Below, in pieces: positions 23,270 to 34,734 of a stretch of 64,000 bases of DNA. The number at the start of each line of letters is the position of its first letter. Positions within the stretch are counted from its first letter, which is position 1. The position numbers were made by a program, and so were the translations under genes. The stretch is from Ophiura sarsii. Taxonomy: Eukaryota; Echinodermata; Ophiuroidea; Amphilepidida; Ophiuridae. Location: contig CM069454.1 of the NCBI GenBank assembly GCA_035610835.1, positions 64,326,883 to 64,390,882 on the forward strand. Reading direction: 5' to 3'. The notes beneath the pieces are model-generated. The model did no database searches. It saw nothing but the letters and a program-made list of their open reading frames with translations, and was not told where the DNA came from.

Positions 23270-24133
23270 CCCCTCTCAAATGTCCTAAAAATCAGTTTTA
23301 GATACACGAGGATAGTGGATAAGTTGTTTAGAGAGGATGAGAGATCATTTTTGAATCCATTTTGGCGCCAAAAATCCAAGGGTCTTAAGTTTGTCGTTGA
23401 GAGGGGTAAACTACTAACCTAAGACCCAAAAACTAAGACCCCCTCTCAAATGTCCTAAAATTCAGTTTTAGATACACGAGGATAGTGGATAAGTTGTTTA
23501 GAGAGGATGAGAGATCATTTGAATCCATTTGGGCGCCAAAAATCCAAGGGTCTTAGGTTTGTCGTTGAGAGGGGGTAAACTACTAACCTAAGGGGGCTAT
23601 CATTTTCTTCGGCAGGGGGGGGGGTCACAAATATGTAAATGGCCGTTGTTAATAAATGTATAACCCCCCTATCCGATACAAAATAATTGTATGACCCCCC
23701 CCCCCCCCCCTGGCCTATCGAAGTTAGATTTTTTAATGACTAAAATAGCAAATAATGAAAAATAAACAGGAAAGGTGTTGTAAATATGTACATTTATAAG
23801 GGATATGCTTAGATGAATGCGCGCGAAGCGCGAAAAAAATTGCCGTTTTGAAATTTTAGAATCTGAATTGCTACACCAAACTATAACCCCCCTATTTTAG
23901 ATTTTACAAAATTATGACCCCCCCCCCCACCATATTTGTGCCCCCCCCCCCCTCCCGAAGAAAATGACAGCCCCCTAAGACCCAAAAACTAAGACCCCCT
24001 CTCAAATGTCCTAAAATTCAATTTTAGATACACGAGGATAGTGGATAAGTTGTTTAGAGAGGATGAGAGATCATTTGAATCCATTTTGGCGCCAAAAATC
24101 CAAGGGTCTTAGGTTTGTCGTTGAGACGGGGTA
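23266..24133 (+). repeat. Unit of about 140-175 bp in three copies, interrupted
   Basis: CCCCCTCTCAAATGTCCTAA through CCAAGGGTCTTA starts near 23270, 23440 and 23994. Copies are separated by AACCTAAGACCCAAAAACTAAGA linkers related to the heptamer array. Between copies 2 and 3 a Harbinger-type element is inserted (23592-23975). Confidence 0.85.
23592..23975. mobile_element. PIF/Harbinger-type MITE with G/C tracts, TAA duplication
   Basis: TIRs GGGGGCTATCATTTTCTTCGG and CCGAAGAAAATGACAGCCCCC are flanked by TAA on both sides (23589-23591 and 23976-23978). It carries poly-G and poly-C tracts just inside the ends and an internal GCGCGCGAAGCGCG palindrome. 384 bp, non-coding. Confidence 0.8.
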
Positions 24134-24300
24134 AAAGGGGTGTCAAATACACAACAAGGTCGCTCGCGACCTGTGCGAGCAGTTGCTCGCAAGCAGTGCG
24201 AGCCAAGGTTGTTGCTCGCAAGCAGTGCGAGCCAAGGACTATATGGTGTGTTCAGACAATGCAATAGTCTGAACACACCTACTACAGTCCAGGCATGCAC
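24134..24300. repeat. Short direct repeats and hairpins
   Basis: TTGCTCGCAAGCAGTGCGAGCCAAGG occurs twice in tandem (about 24182-24240), and GTGTGTTCAGAC is mirrored by GTCTGAACACAC. Function unknown. Confidence 0.6.
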
Positions 24301-24756
24301 CCATGAGAGTTATAGCTAAATCCAGGTATGAGCTCAGCTATATAGGATCTCAACAATATACACACCAAAAAAGCTATCTGCTGAGGAAAGCAATGTAATC
24401 CCTACCACTACAAAATAAGGAAATCTGTAAACTGTTAGAAGTTCGGCTAATCTTCCTAAATGTAGGCCTCAACAATATCACACAATAAATGGCCGCATTT
24501 ATATTTGTCTAATCATTGATATTTGCCACAAGATTGTCTTAAAACTTATCCATATACCCACCTGTAGGACTTGGTACCGTAAATTATCATCATAACGACA
24601 GTGTTATCATGGTTATGGCGTAGTTTTAAGCAAATTCGCTCAAGGCCTTCATACTGCCATTTCCCTCATCCCGAGTCCGTTGTTTAGGTTCTCTTGATTT
24701 CATTGACCTCCAGAAATGTTTTTTTTCCCCTTTTATTTAGATCGGATATTGTTCTC

Positions 24757-25018
24757 TATGTCAGGGTTTTTATCTTATCCTTATGTCATTTTCATTGTCA
24801 CTTTTAACTCATGCCTATTATTTGTGTTTCTTGTATATTTTATTTTGCATGTTTTCTTAGTTGATGCACTTGAACCATAGAATAGATTGGCCCATCAGAC
24901 TCTTTGTTGGGTTACCAGATTGATTTTTATAATCACTCATTTCATTAACCTCGTAGATGTCTGTTGAGCTATAATTGTTCACGTTTGCGCTTTTTATACA
25001 CAAAATACAAAAAAAAAA
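24757..25018 (+). mobile_element. poly-A-tailed retroposon 3' end
   Basis: The segment from TCTATGTCAGGGTTTTTATC to the terminal A run is similar to 52911-53172, including TTATGTCATTTTCATTG and TAATCACTCA. Shared sequence ending in poly-A indicates a SINE or LINE tail; no coding part is visible. Confidence 0.55.
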
Positions 25019-25298
25019 CCAAGCAAAGTTATATCACGTTATTATATAGGCCTGGGTGGATTTTCGTTATCCTACAATAAGAACTATATGTGGATTCAAA
25101 ACAGCAACACCCCTATTCAATTCCCTTTTGGTACCGATTCTGTTGACATATTTAGGCGTTATTGTATGATTTCAGGTATTAAATCGATTTCTCTAAGAAT
25201 GTGTTCAGCCGATATCCTTGATTCCAAAGCTACAAAATGGCAACCCATCTGCCCATTTCAATAGCGTCTTTGCAAATAATAGACAACGTGTACGAAAC

Positions 25299-26395
25299 TC
25301 AATTTCTGCAAGCGGCATAAGTCACGTGTTCGTTGTACGCCGAGGATACGCTGAGGATACGTCGAACACGGCAGACTAAAGGCCCTGTCACACCATAGCG
25401 TATGGCCTGAACGTGGCCAGAACGTATGCCGACGTATTCAAAAAATAGCTCGAAAATTGTCAGAGTCCAAGAACGTCCAAGAACGTCCAACTTCCCAACG
25501 AATTGCGTAGGAAAAGTCGACATCGGTGATGGAATGGACGTATCCATAGCGTATCCATAGCGTATTAAACGTAAATTGTCAGAGTCCAAGAACGTCCAAG
25601 AACGTCCAACTTCCCAACGAATTGCGTAGGAAAAGTCGACATCGGTGATGGAATGGACGTATCCATAGCGTATACATAGCGTATGACTTAACGTATTGAT
25701 AGCGTATCACTAACTTAAAGGCCCTGTCACACCATAACGTATCGCCTCAACGTATGCCAACGTATGCAAAATATCGACAAATACGTTGGTGTACGTTGGT
25801 GTACGCTGATATAAGTTAAGGGTACGTTGGGGATACGTCGTTTACGTTAAGAGCACGCTGTGATACGCTGTGACAATTTGGACCACGACAAAATATTGAG
25901 CATGCTCAAAATTTCTCGACGTACTCAACGTGTGCTAAATACGTTCTGCATAAGTTCCCGGTAAGTTTGTGGTACGTTAAATATACGTTGACATACGCTG
26001 ACATACGTAAGTGGTACGTTACTCGTACGTTACTCGTAAGTTTGTATACGTTGATGAACGTAGGCTGGGGGAAACGTACAGCCAACGTAGTGATAACGAG
26101 TTGATAACGTATATGTGCCGTATGTCTAACGTATGCCTGGCGTATTTCCAACGAGATTCGACGTATTCTCACGTATTCACCTTATGCCGGGCGATCGTGT
26201 AAGGCCCTGTCACGTATCCATAGCGTATTGAACGTATACATAGCGTATGACTAACGTATTCATAGCGTATCCCTAACTTATAACATACTTATGACAGCTT
26301 ATGACAGCGTATGCGAGCGTATGCTTAACGTATGCTTAACGTATACTTAACGTAGCGTAGCGTATTCGTAGCATATGATGATGGGTTGATATGTG
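25299..26395. mobile_element. ACGTA-rich TIR family, first block
   Basis: AGGCCCTGTCACACCATA, the family terminus, occurs at 25379 and 25720, and a shortened form at 26203. The body is filled with ATACGCTATG, TACGTTGG and CATAGCGTAT variants. A 110-bp segment (TCAGAGTCCAAGAACGTCCA to CATAGCGTAT) is duplicated in tandem at about 25459 and 25578. Mosaic of partial copies; no coding content. Confidence 0.7.
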
Positions 26396-26461
26396 TTCAG
26401 CACGACAGACCATGAAGAAGTGAGGATGAGATATTCAAGGGACCCATTTATATACTCAAAC

Positions 26462-27478
26462 CAGGGGCGTAACTACTTTTTTTGAGTGGGGGGGATGAAA
26501 ATTATCAGACTCAAATACGGCAGGGCTGTCAAGTTCAGAGTAATGTTCAGAGTGAGACTTTTTTAACCTCAAAATATTTTTTTACTCGCTACGCTCCTAA
26601 AACTATTGCCCGCCTTTTGTAACCCAAATAATACACTTTTTACAGATTGGGCTCATTTTGTAGCCCAAAAATTCAGGAATAATGCACTTGTCAATTGTCA
26701 TTTTATGCCATCGGATTTAGGACTTTGGACCAACTATGTATTCTCTTATATACACTAGCCTATTGTGACTTTCTTAAGACACTTTTTTCAAAGGGGGGGC
26801 GTTTTCAAAAATCCAAAAACTTGTGAGTCAAATATGCGCGCGTAGCGCGCGAAAATTATCGAATTTGCACCTATTTTGTACACGATCGAGGTACATTTTG
26901 GCTCTAAACAAGCTTGTAGCAAAGAATATTGCATTTTGGGAAGACAAATGCGCGCATAGCGCGCGAAATTTTTTCATCTATGTACAAATTTTCCGGGGAA
27001 GATTTTCAAAGGGGGGGGGGGGGGGGCGATCGCAACCGTCGCCCCCCCCCCCCCCCCCCATCTGACGGGCAAGTCAGCCCGTGGGCTAATGTGTACGCAT
27101 GTTGGAGTTCCAGGCCTTCTTCCATGCTCCTGGATCACAGTTTTACAGTGGCCACTGATGGTGGTGTTACCGACTTCTTCATGCATTCCTTGATTGATAG
27201 CAATTTGTAAATCGCTGTCGTCATTGTTTTCATTTTAAAATGATAAAATCCAAACTGCAATGAATGAATTGAATGTCCCAGTGTGGTTGTGTCCAGTGTG
27301 CAGTGTGTGAATCTTTACGCCCACCTATTTGTTTAAATACGTCACTTTTAAAATTATTGGTTATGAAATATCTGGGGGGGATGATTACATTAGGCATCCC
27401 CCCCAGGTAAAAATCTGGGGGGGGGGGGGGGGGGGATATATCCCCCCCATCCCATCCCCCCCTGTTGTTACGCCAGTG
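26462..27478. mobile_element. hAT-type element, 8-bp duplication ACTCAAAC
   Basis: The ends CAGGGGCGTAAC and GTTACGCCAGTG are flanked on both sides by ACTCAAAC (26454-26461 and 27479-27486), the 8-bp duplication expected of hAT. Inside are several poly-G/C tracts and two ATGCGCGC-AGCGCGCGAAA palindromes (26834 and 26948). 1017 bp with no transposase. Confidence 0.8.
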
Positions 27479-27532
27479 ACTCAAACCCTCCATAAGTTCC
27501 CAAAACGCTGAATGCGCGCTAGCTGTACGGTA

Positions 27533-28346
27533 GCCCTGTCACACCATGGCGTATCGCCTGAACGTATAACAACGTATGCGAAATATCGAAAAATACGTTG
27601 GCGTACGTTGGTGTACGCTGATACAAGTTAGGGGTAAGTTTGGGATACGTCGTATACGTTAAGAGCACGCTGTGATACGTTGTGAAAATTTGGAACACGT
27701 CGAGCCCGCGAAAAATTATTGAGCATGTTCAAAATTTCTCGACGTACTCAACGTGTGCTTAACTTACGTTCTGCATAAGTTCCCGATAGGTTCGTGGTAC
27801 GTTAGACATACGTTTACAAACGTTGACATACGTTAGACATACGCTGACATACGTTAGAGGTACGTTTATCGTCTTAAGTTTTAGGTTGGACATATTGATT
27901 TACCCTTCTAGATATTTTAATAGTTATCATCTAGGCTGCGTTTACTTGAACTGGCAACACTTGTCCCGCCGTGTACGAAACTCAATTTCTGCAACGGCAT
28001 AAGTCACGTGTTCGTTGTACGCCGAGGATACGCTGAGGATACGTCGAGCACGGCAGACATACGCTACGAATACGTTGGTCATACGCTCGCCGATCGCATA
28101 CGCTGTGATACGCTGCCATAAGTTTGTTATAAGTTAGTGATACGCTATCAATACGTTAGTCATACGCTATGTATGCGTTTAATACGCTATGGATACGTCC
28201 ATTCCATCACCGATGTTGACGCAATTCGTTGGGAAGTTGGACGTTCTTGGACGTTCTCGGACTCTGACAATTTTCGAGCTATTTTTTGAATACGTCGGCA
28301 TACGTTTAGGCCACGTTCAGGCCATACGCTATGGTGTGACAGCGCC
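27533..28346 (+). mobile_element. ACGTA-rich TIR element, copy 2
   Basis: It runs from CCCTGTCACACCATGGCGTA to TACGCTATGGTGTGACAGCG. The right-hand 540 bp is repeated inverted at 28351-28885 and direct at 30198-30716. It contains TTAGGTTGGACATATTGATT, CTAGATATTTTAATAGTTATC and a GTTGTACGCCGAGGATACGC segment shared by all copies. Confidence 0.75.
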
Positions 28347-28350
28347 TTTA

Positions 28351-28885
28351 GGCGCTGTCACACCATAGCATATGGCCTGAACGTTGCCTGAACGTATGCC
28401 GACGTATTCAAAAAATAGCTCGATAATAATATAGTCAGAGTCCAAGAACGTCCAACTTCCGAACGAATTGCGTGGGAAAAGTCGACATCGGTGATGGAAT
28501 GGACGTATCCATAGCGTATCCATAGCGTATTAAACGTATACATAGCGTATGACTAACGTATTGATAGCGTATCACGAACTTATAACAAACTTATGACAGC
28601 GTATCACAGCGTATGCGATCGGCGAGCGTATACCAACGTATGCTTAACGTATTCGAAGCGTATGTCTGCCGTGTTCGACGTATCCTCAGCGTATCCTCGG
28701 CGTACAACGAACACGTGACTTATGCCGCTGCAGAAATTGAGTTTCGTACACGGCGGGACAAGTGTTGCCAGTTCAAGTAAACACAGCCTAGATGATAACT
28801 ATTAAAATATCTAGAAGGGTAAATATATAGGTCTAACCTATAACTTACGACGAGTAACGTACCTCTAACGTATGTCTGTTTAACG
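28351..28885 (-). mobile_element. ACGTA-rich element, inverted half copy
   Basis: It starts GGCGCTGTCACACCATAGCA and is the reverse complement of about 27800-28346, separated from it by only TTTA. Together they form an inverted repeat with arms of about 540 bp. The outer end at about 28880 lacks a terminus, so it is a truncated or rearranged copy. Confidence 0.8.
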
Positions 28886-28898
28886 GGTATAGCCTTTA

Positions 28899-30720
28899 GG
28901 CCCTGTCACACCATATGATGGCGTATCGCCTAAACGTATGCCAACGTATGCGAAATATCGAAAAATACGTTGGTGTACGTTGGTGTACGTTGGTGTACGC
29001 TGATTTAAGTTAGGGGTAAGTTGGGGATACGTCGTTTACGTTAAGAGCACGCTGTGATACGCTGTGAAAATTTAGAACACGTCGAGCCCGCGAAAAATTA
29101 TTGAGCATGTTCAAAATTTCTCAACGTACTCGACGTGTGCTTAATACGTTCTGCATAAATTCCCAATAGGTTAGTGGTACGTTAGACATATGTTTACATA
29201 CGCTGACATACGTTAGAGGTACGTTACTCCCCAGATAACATAACAATATTGGCCCAATATTGGCCCAATATTGATTTTTCATTGGTCCAATATTGGCTTA
29301 CAATATTGGCATAATATTATTTGGCCATTGGCCCAAGCTTGGCCCAATATTGGCACTCGCCAATGAGGGCCAATATTGGGCCAATATTGGGCGATCTTTT
29401 AGAAATGTTAGGTAGGAAGCCAGGTGGCCAGGACCAATTTGGCCAAGGGCAAGCCTAGGACAAGGGAACAAATCTTCAAGGGACAGGACAAGGCACAAGA
29501 TCCTAACCAAAAGGCCGGGAAGCGATAACTCTTAACAGCGGCCGCCTTTTTTAGACCACGTCATAATTTGAATATCAAATCAATGGTGTTATTTCCCGCC
29601 CCTGGTATATTGCGCCCATTATTGGACCAATATTGGTTGCCAACATGATGCCAATTGAAGAGCGCCAATGTAAAACCAATATTGGTCCAATATTGGTGAC
29701 CAAGAGAGTACCAACCGTGCCAATGCCATTGGCACTCACTTGGTCACCAATATTGGTCCAATATTGGTTGCCAACATGATGCCAATTGACGAGCGCCAAT
29801 GTAAAACCAATATTGGTCCAATATTGGTGACCAAGAGAGTACCAACCGTGCCAATGGCATTGGCACTCAATTGGTCACCAATATTGGTCCAATATTGATT
29901 GCCAACATGATGCCAATTGACGAGCGCCAATGTAAAACCAATATTGGTCCAATATTGGTGACCAAGAGAGTGCCAATGGCATTGGCACTCAATTGGTCAC
30001 CAATATTGGTTGCCAACATGATGCCAATTAACGAGCGCCAATGTAAAGCCAATATTGGTGACCAATAAAATGCCAATGCCAATATTGCCAATGGGGAACC
30101 AATATTGGCCCAATATTGGTCAACAAGATAATGCCAATGCCAATATTGCCAATATTGGGCCAATATAGGGCCAATATATATATGTATGTTGTCTGGGTCG
30201 TATGTTATAGGTTGGACCTATAGATTTATCCTTCTAGATATTTTAATAGTTATCATCTAGGCTGCGTTTACTTGAACTGGCAACACTTGCCCCGTCGTGT
30301 ATGAAACTCAATTTCGGCAGCGGCACTAAGTAACGTGTTCGTTGTACGCCGAGAATACGCTGAGGATACGTCGAACACGGCAGACATACGCTACGAATAC
30401 GTTAAGCATACGTTGGTCATACGCTCGCATACGCTGTGATACGCTGTGATAAATTGTTATAAGTTAGTGATAGGTCCTACGCTATCAATTATACGTTAGT
30501 CATACGCTATGTATACGTTCAATACGCTATGTATACGTTCAATACGCTATGGATACGCTATGGATACGTCCATTCCATCACCGATGTCGACTTTTCCCAC
30601 GCAATTCGTTCGGAAGTTGGACGTTCTTGGACTCTGACTATATTATTATCGAGCTATTTTTTGAATACGTCGGCATACGTTCAGGCAACGTTCAGGCCAT
30701 ATGCTATGGTGTGACAGCGC
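28899..30720 (+). mobile_element. ACGTA-rich element, copy 3, split by a satellite insertion
   Basis: It opens AGGCCCTGTCACACCATATG and closes GCTATGGTGTGACAGCGCC. The left part matches 27533-27880 and the right part (30198-30716) matches 27890-28346. The break at 29229 lies within TACGTTACTC, a site seen uninterrupted (in complement) near 28853. Confidence 0.75.
29230..30197. mobile_element. Insertion with CCAATATTGG satellite and CCCAGATAACATA ends
   Basis: Ends CCCAGATAACATA and TATGTTGTCTGGG are inverted. The interior is packed with CCAATATTGG palindromes and with about four copies of a 131-bp unit (TTGCCAACATGATGCCAATT ... AATGCCATTGGCACTCA) from 29609 to 30060. The target duplication is unclear, TC at most. 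Minus-strand frames (LVTNIGPILV repeats) are artefacts. Confidence 0.75.
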
Positions 30721-30955
30721 CTTAAGTTAGTGATACGCTATCAATACGTTAAGTCATACGCTATGTATACGTTCAATACGCTAATGGATACGTCCATAGC
30801 GATCACCGATGTCGACTTTTTCTACGCCATTCGTTGGGAAATTGGACGTTCTTAGACTCAGACAATTTTCGAGCTATTTTTTTAATACGTCGGCATACGT
30901 TTAGGCCACGTTCAGGCCATACGCTATGGTGTGACAGGGCCTTTAAGAACAAGAT
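30721..30955 (+). mobile_element. ACGTA-rich element, short copy
   Basis: A partial copy from TTAGTGATACGCTATCAAT to CTATGGTGTGACAGGGCCTTT, with the same order of motifs as the right end of copy 2. Confidence 0.7.
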
Positions 30956-31130
30956 TAGATGGCGAAAAAATAATATCTTGAGGGCCTTCTTGAAGGCAAT
31001 AATAGAAACAGACTGCCGAATAAATATAGGTAGATATGTTCCATAATTTTGATGCACAAACAGTAAAAGTTCTGTCACCAGCTTTTACTCTTGTCATCGG
31101 ATACTCAAGACGAAGATGATCCTGAAGATC

Positions 31131-31370
31131 TTATGAAAAAGTTTGATAGGTACATGGGTGCAGCCCGTTTGATGACGTATAACTTTGTATGTATGTATGT
31201 TGAACATACAAGAGCAAATTAAAAGTGATCCTCTGTTCAACGGGTAGCCAATGGGGAGATTTCAGCAGAGGTGCAGAATCATGTTGTCTGTTTAAGTACT
31301 GTAAAAATACGCTGCAAACAAGGAGTGTATGATTTTGGTATATAGAGAGGATCCATTGCGATTTAGTCAA
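31131..31370 (-). pseudogene. LINE reverse-transcriptase ORF, C-terminal remnant
   Basis: The minus-strand frame contains HDSAPLLKSPHWLPVEQRIT followed by FNLLLYVQHTYIQ. It matches the well-known stretch just C-terminal to the reverse transcriptase in Jockey/CR1/L2-type LINEs (HWLPV--RI-FK pattern). Upstream and downstream are out of frame. A decayed fragment, not an active element. Which clade it belongs to cannot be decided. Confidence 0.65.
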
Positions 31371-31440
31371 GGCGGGACAGCATGAGAGAGCGTACAGCGT
31401 GATGACAGGTGCAGGTGTCTTTGTTAACGTTATTCATGCG

Positions 31441-31640
31441 GCAGGCGGCTGCAGACGACATTCCAAATGTTGACAAAATGTTTAGAAAATGTCAAAATTA
31501 TTGAATTTCATTACCATATTTGGAATCACCATGAGAAATGCATTGAAATAAGTACAAACATGTCTAGTAATTGGTTCAGTAATCGTTGAGGTAGACCTTA
31601 CAAGTTGGGAAAGGTTTCTGAAAAATCTGTTTTGTATCAA
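31441..31640 (-). repeat. Dispersed repeat family R
   Basis: GACATTCCAAA, TTTGGAATCA-CATGAGAAATGCATT and AAGGTTTCTGAAAAATCTG recur at 49905-50020, 50500-50560 and 51345-51700, in one orientation or the other. Possibly an untranslated part of a retroposon. Confidence 0.6.
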
Positions 31641-33872
31641 TTATGGTAAAACTAATATAGCCGCGTGGAAAGTGTTTGAATCTGCGAATGCGTGAACTCA
31701 TTGAGATGTTCCTTATAAAGGTCTGAAGGTATAGTGTTCCGATTGCTGGCCCGACAACAACTTTTGACAGTAATTCACTGCATAATGGCTTTTTGTTATT
31801 AATTGAAATCATTAAATCATTCTTGACTTCGATAAGAGCATTATTCAGTGCAGAGAATTGCTCTATAAGCAGATGTATTTACGGTCAGCTAAGTTGTATT
31901 ATAGGTCCATGTGTCTTGTGAATCTTCAGTCTTGCATGCTATTTTCTAATGAGTTTTGAAGGTGCATTACTAGTGAAACTGGTCTATGGTTTAAGTTTTA
32001 GCACATTTTTATCCAGTCGGACGGCTTTTTCAAGAGAGGTTTGATAAGTGCAGAGTGAGCTTCATTTGGGAAATTTCCAGATGACAATGACGAATCCACA
32101 AGTATAATTGTTGGACGAGTGCTCGTAGAGCACCAGTCAACACTGTGTGACTTTACTTGTACGCGACCCAAAGTAGTACAAGTCTTTAGACTCCACTCGT
32201 GTCATAATAACTTGTTCTTGTTCTTGTTCTTCTTCCTATAAAGTGCTGCCTTCAAATGGTTGAAGATAAACGCACTGTGGTTGTATGCATGTTAAAAACA
32301 GGTGTAATATACAGTATTACAGGTGTAAGTAAAAAGCTGGTGATGAAACTACTTCAGATGACGATCCTTCAGCGCAGATTTGAAGGCGTCAAGGGATGAG
32401 TAATGCAGCAGGATCAACTTTGAGGTTGTTCCAGTCCCGATTAGAATACCCTATCATTGAATTCCCCTGGTAAATTCCTCACTTGTGTTATTGTATGCAT
32501 TGTTTTTCGAATGCGCCCTACCACTGTACGATACAAAGTAGTTCCTGCTTGTCAGCAACAGTCGTACATGGATTGATCCACCATAGACACAGTGTCTCTA
32601 GCTCTATGAGCTAGAGCGTACAATATGTGATGTCTTCGTCCATGTATAACACTTTGTGTACCATGTAAGCGCCCATTAGGGCTATACCTTATTATTGCAT
32701 TCCACCACTTCTGGAAGTTCTGATATCTATATAAATAAAAGGAAGAACGTAAATCTTGTCCGCGAGTGTTCTCAGAGATGCCTTGACTTTCAACTCTGAT
32801 TTTTGCGTACATTGATTGAGTACATTTGCCATTAAACCATTGGACACTATTTTTTGCAAAACTATTCCATTACTATATGGAAATAACCAAAAAAACAGGT
32901 CGGTTGCTATGTTTCATGTCTTCTATTCTTACCTCATGAAACTGGCCAACGCATGCGCGCGGATACCGCCGTTGGTGGAGTGTTGCGGAGACAGGGAGGT
33001 ATAGCTACATGGGCGGGGTGGCGTGGAAGACATGAACTTACTAAATTTAGGCAAATTGTTGATTTCTCTTGGCGTTATCCAATAGACGAAAAACGACTTT
33101 CATACAGCTTTCTGCTGGGTTGCTACGTGTGGTCGTTACTACAGCTGCTTGACGTGGCAAGTATATGTACGCAAGAGCGATGCGTGCAAGTCACGCACCA
33201 CGCACCAAGTGTTGCGTTGGCCACGCAACACTCCGCTACGCGTTGGCCGTCACGCGTCACGCGTCACACACGAGTAACAGACCTGTTTTATAGTGTGATC
33301 AGTTCCAAATTGGCGAAAATTCATGTGAGGCTAATATTTATCAGTGTGGGCACAAATAGAATACCTTGCCCACGGCTGGTGATTTTTGCTTATTGCTTAT
33401 TGTTTGTTAACTCCCTATAACAGCTACATTCTAGCTAAACTGGAAGTCCTCGGAAACCTAGAGGCTATGGGTTACGGCTTATTGAAGGTGCAACACCAGT
33501 TTGTGTCATTATTTGTTCCGTGTTTCCCCATGTATCGCTTTATAATTGCTACAACCCTCCGGCCAGTTATGGGTAGGCCTACCAGACTTTTTTCATAATG
33601 GAAATGTAGGGATAGCGACGGTGTGAGTATGCGTGATCAAAATATAAACTGAAGGAATAATTTAATGTTATTTTTGGCCAACAAATAAGCCGGGATATGG
33701 CACAAGTGCTTTAGACTGGATACATAAATGATCACGATGAGAGCTCCGACCATTGGCCCGCCAACTAATACAACGAGAATAAAAAACTAAGACCCTTTGA
33801 ATTCCCGACTGAATCACGTGTACCTGGATATAATATGCACACGGGTAGGCCTATCTTGATTTAAGGGCATAT
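31641..33872. other. Mostly non-coding with LINE debris
   Basis: Apart from the LINE remnant at 32340-32465, a lone MITE-A end (ATAGTGTGATCAGTTCCAAA at about 33291) and CACGC-rich direct repeats near 33180-33270, nothing could be bounded. No exon could be supported. Confidence 0.35.
32340..32465 (-). pseudogene. LINE ORF2 C-terminus remnant
   Basis: On the minus strand, SRDWNNLKVDPAALL and, after a frame break, SLDAFKSALKDR resemble the last part of CR1/L2-like ORF2 proteins (R-WN-LP ... SL-AFK--L). It lies on the same strand as the fragment at 31131-31370 but is not contiguous with it. Confidence 0.4.
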
Positions 33873-34481
33873 GGGCCATATCCAAAAGTATGTCAACTGG
33901 AAGAGACATACTTTTCATTTTTGATTGTCAGTTTATTCCAGTTAGGAATTTAACCAGCTCAAATATGTTATTTGAATAAGCACCCATTGTACTTCAACTG
34001 CAAACCAAAGAAACCCAATCATGATGGAGTAAGTTGCCGTAGCAACACATTTTTGTGTGCGAGGGACGGAATTTCTCTCTAATTTTGCGAGGGACGGAAT
34101 TTACACTTTTAATGGTCTGCTTTTCCAGTTACACCGATTAGACAAATTAATGATATTATTTGAACAAGTAGCCAATACACTTCAACAACAAAGACAAACA
34201 AAATAGCTAGGATGAATTGTGTTCCTGTAGCAACACATTATTTAAACTGCGAGGGACGGAATTTTTTATGTAGTCGATTCCGTCCCTCGCATGGACAAAA
34301 TGTGTTGCTATGGCAACTTGCTTAACTGTGGCTACGTTTTTTTCTTGCATGTTGTAGTGTATTGGTAGATCATTCATGCCATATACTTGAGGTATATAAT
34401 TTCTTAACTGGGATATCAGGATAATTAAAAATGTCACCCAAATTCCGTCCCTCGCAAAAACGGTGGTTTTGGATATGGCCC
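33873..34481. mobile_element. TIR element with GCGAGGGACGGAATTT iterons
   Basis: The ends GGGCCATATCCAAAA and TTTTGGATATGGCCC are inverted. Inside, GCGAGGGACGGAATT or its complement occurs about five times (34060, 34088, 34250, 34275, 34443), with GTAGCAACACATTTT and its complement further in. 609 bp, non-coding, flanked by AT-rich ATAT. Confidence 0.75.
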
Positions 34482-34506
34482 ATATATTATCTGGACTAGG
34501 CATCTG

Positions 34507-34720
34507 TGATGTGGATTTTAAAGGCGAAGTGGGTATGGGATAAGGCCATAGTGAGGATCTGGATTACTTTGAAAACATATTTTCTTGCAGATTTGCAATT
34601 GTTATCATAAATCATGAAGATCTTCTAGAGCCATACGATTTTTAATTACTTCAAAATCAAGGTTTGATAACGGCGGAGTGTGCTCCGGCAACTTATTTTC
34701 AAGAGGCTGAGCGGATTGTC
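34507..34720 (+). repeat. Diverged half of the 36825 foldback family
   Basis: TTTTAAAGG, TTTTCTTGCAGATTTGCA, ATCATAAATCATGAAGATC and TACGATTTTTAATTACTTC are in the same order as the left arm at 36825-37000. Only one arm is present. Confidence 0.6.
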
Positions 34721-34734
34721 CCCGTTTTTTTGTA

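Noticed and set aside
29298..30163. IGPILVTNIG-type repeat peptides
   Set aside because: Translations of the CCAATATTGG satellite, with no start context or conserved end.
32953..33420. 155-codon plus-strand frame
   Set aside because: It runs through CACGC direct repeats and a MITE-A terminus; not a plausible protein.
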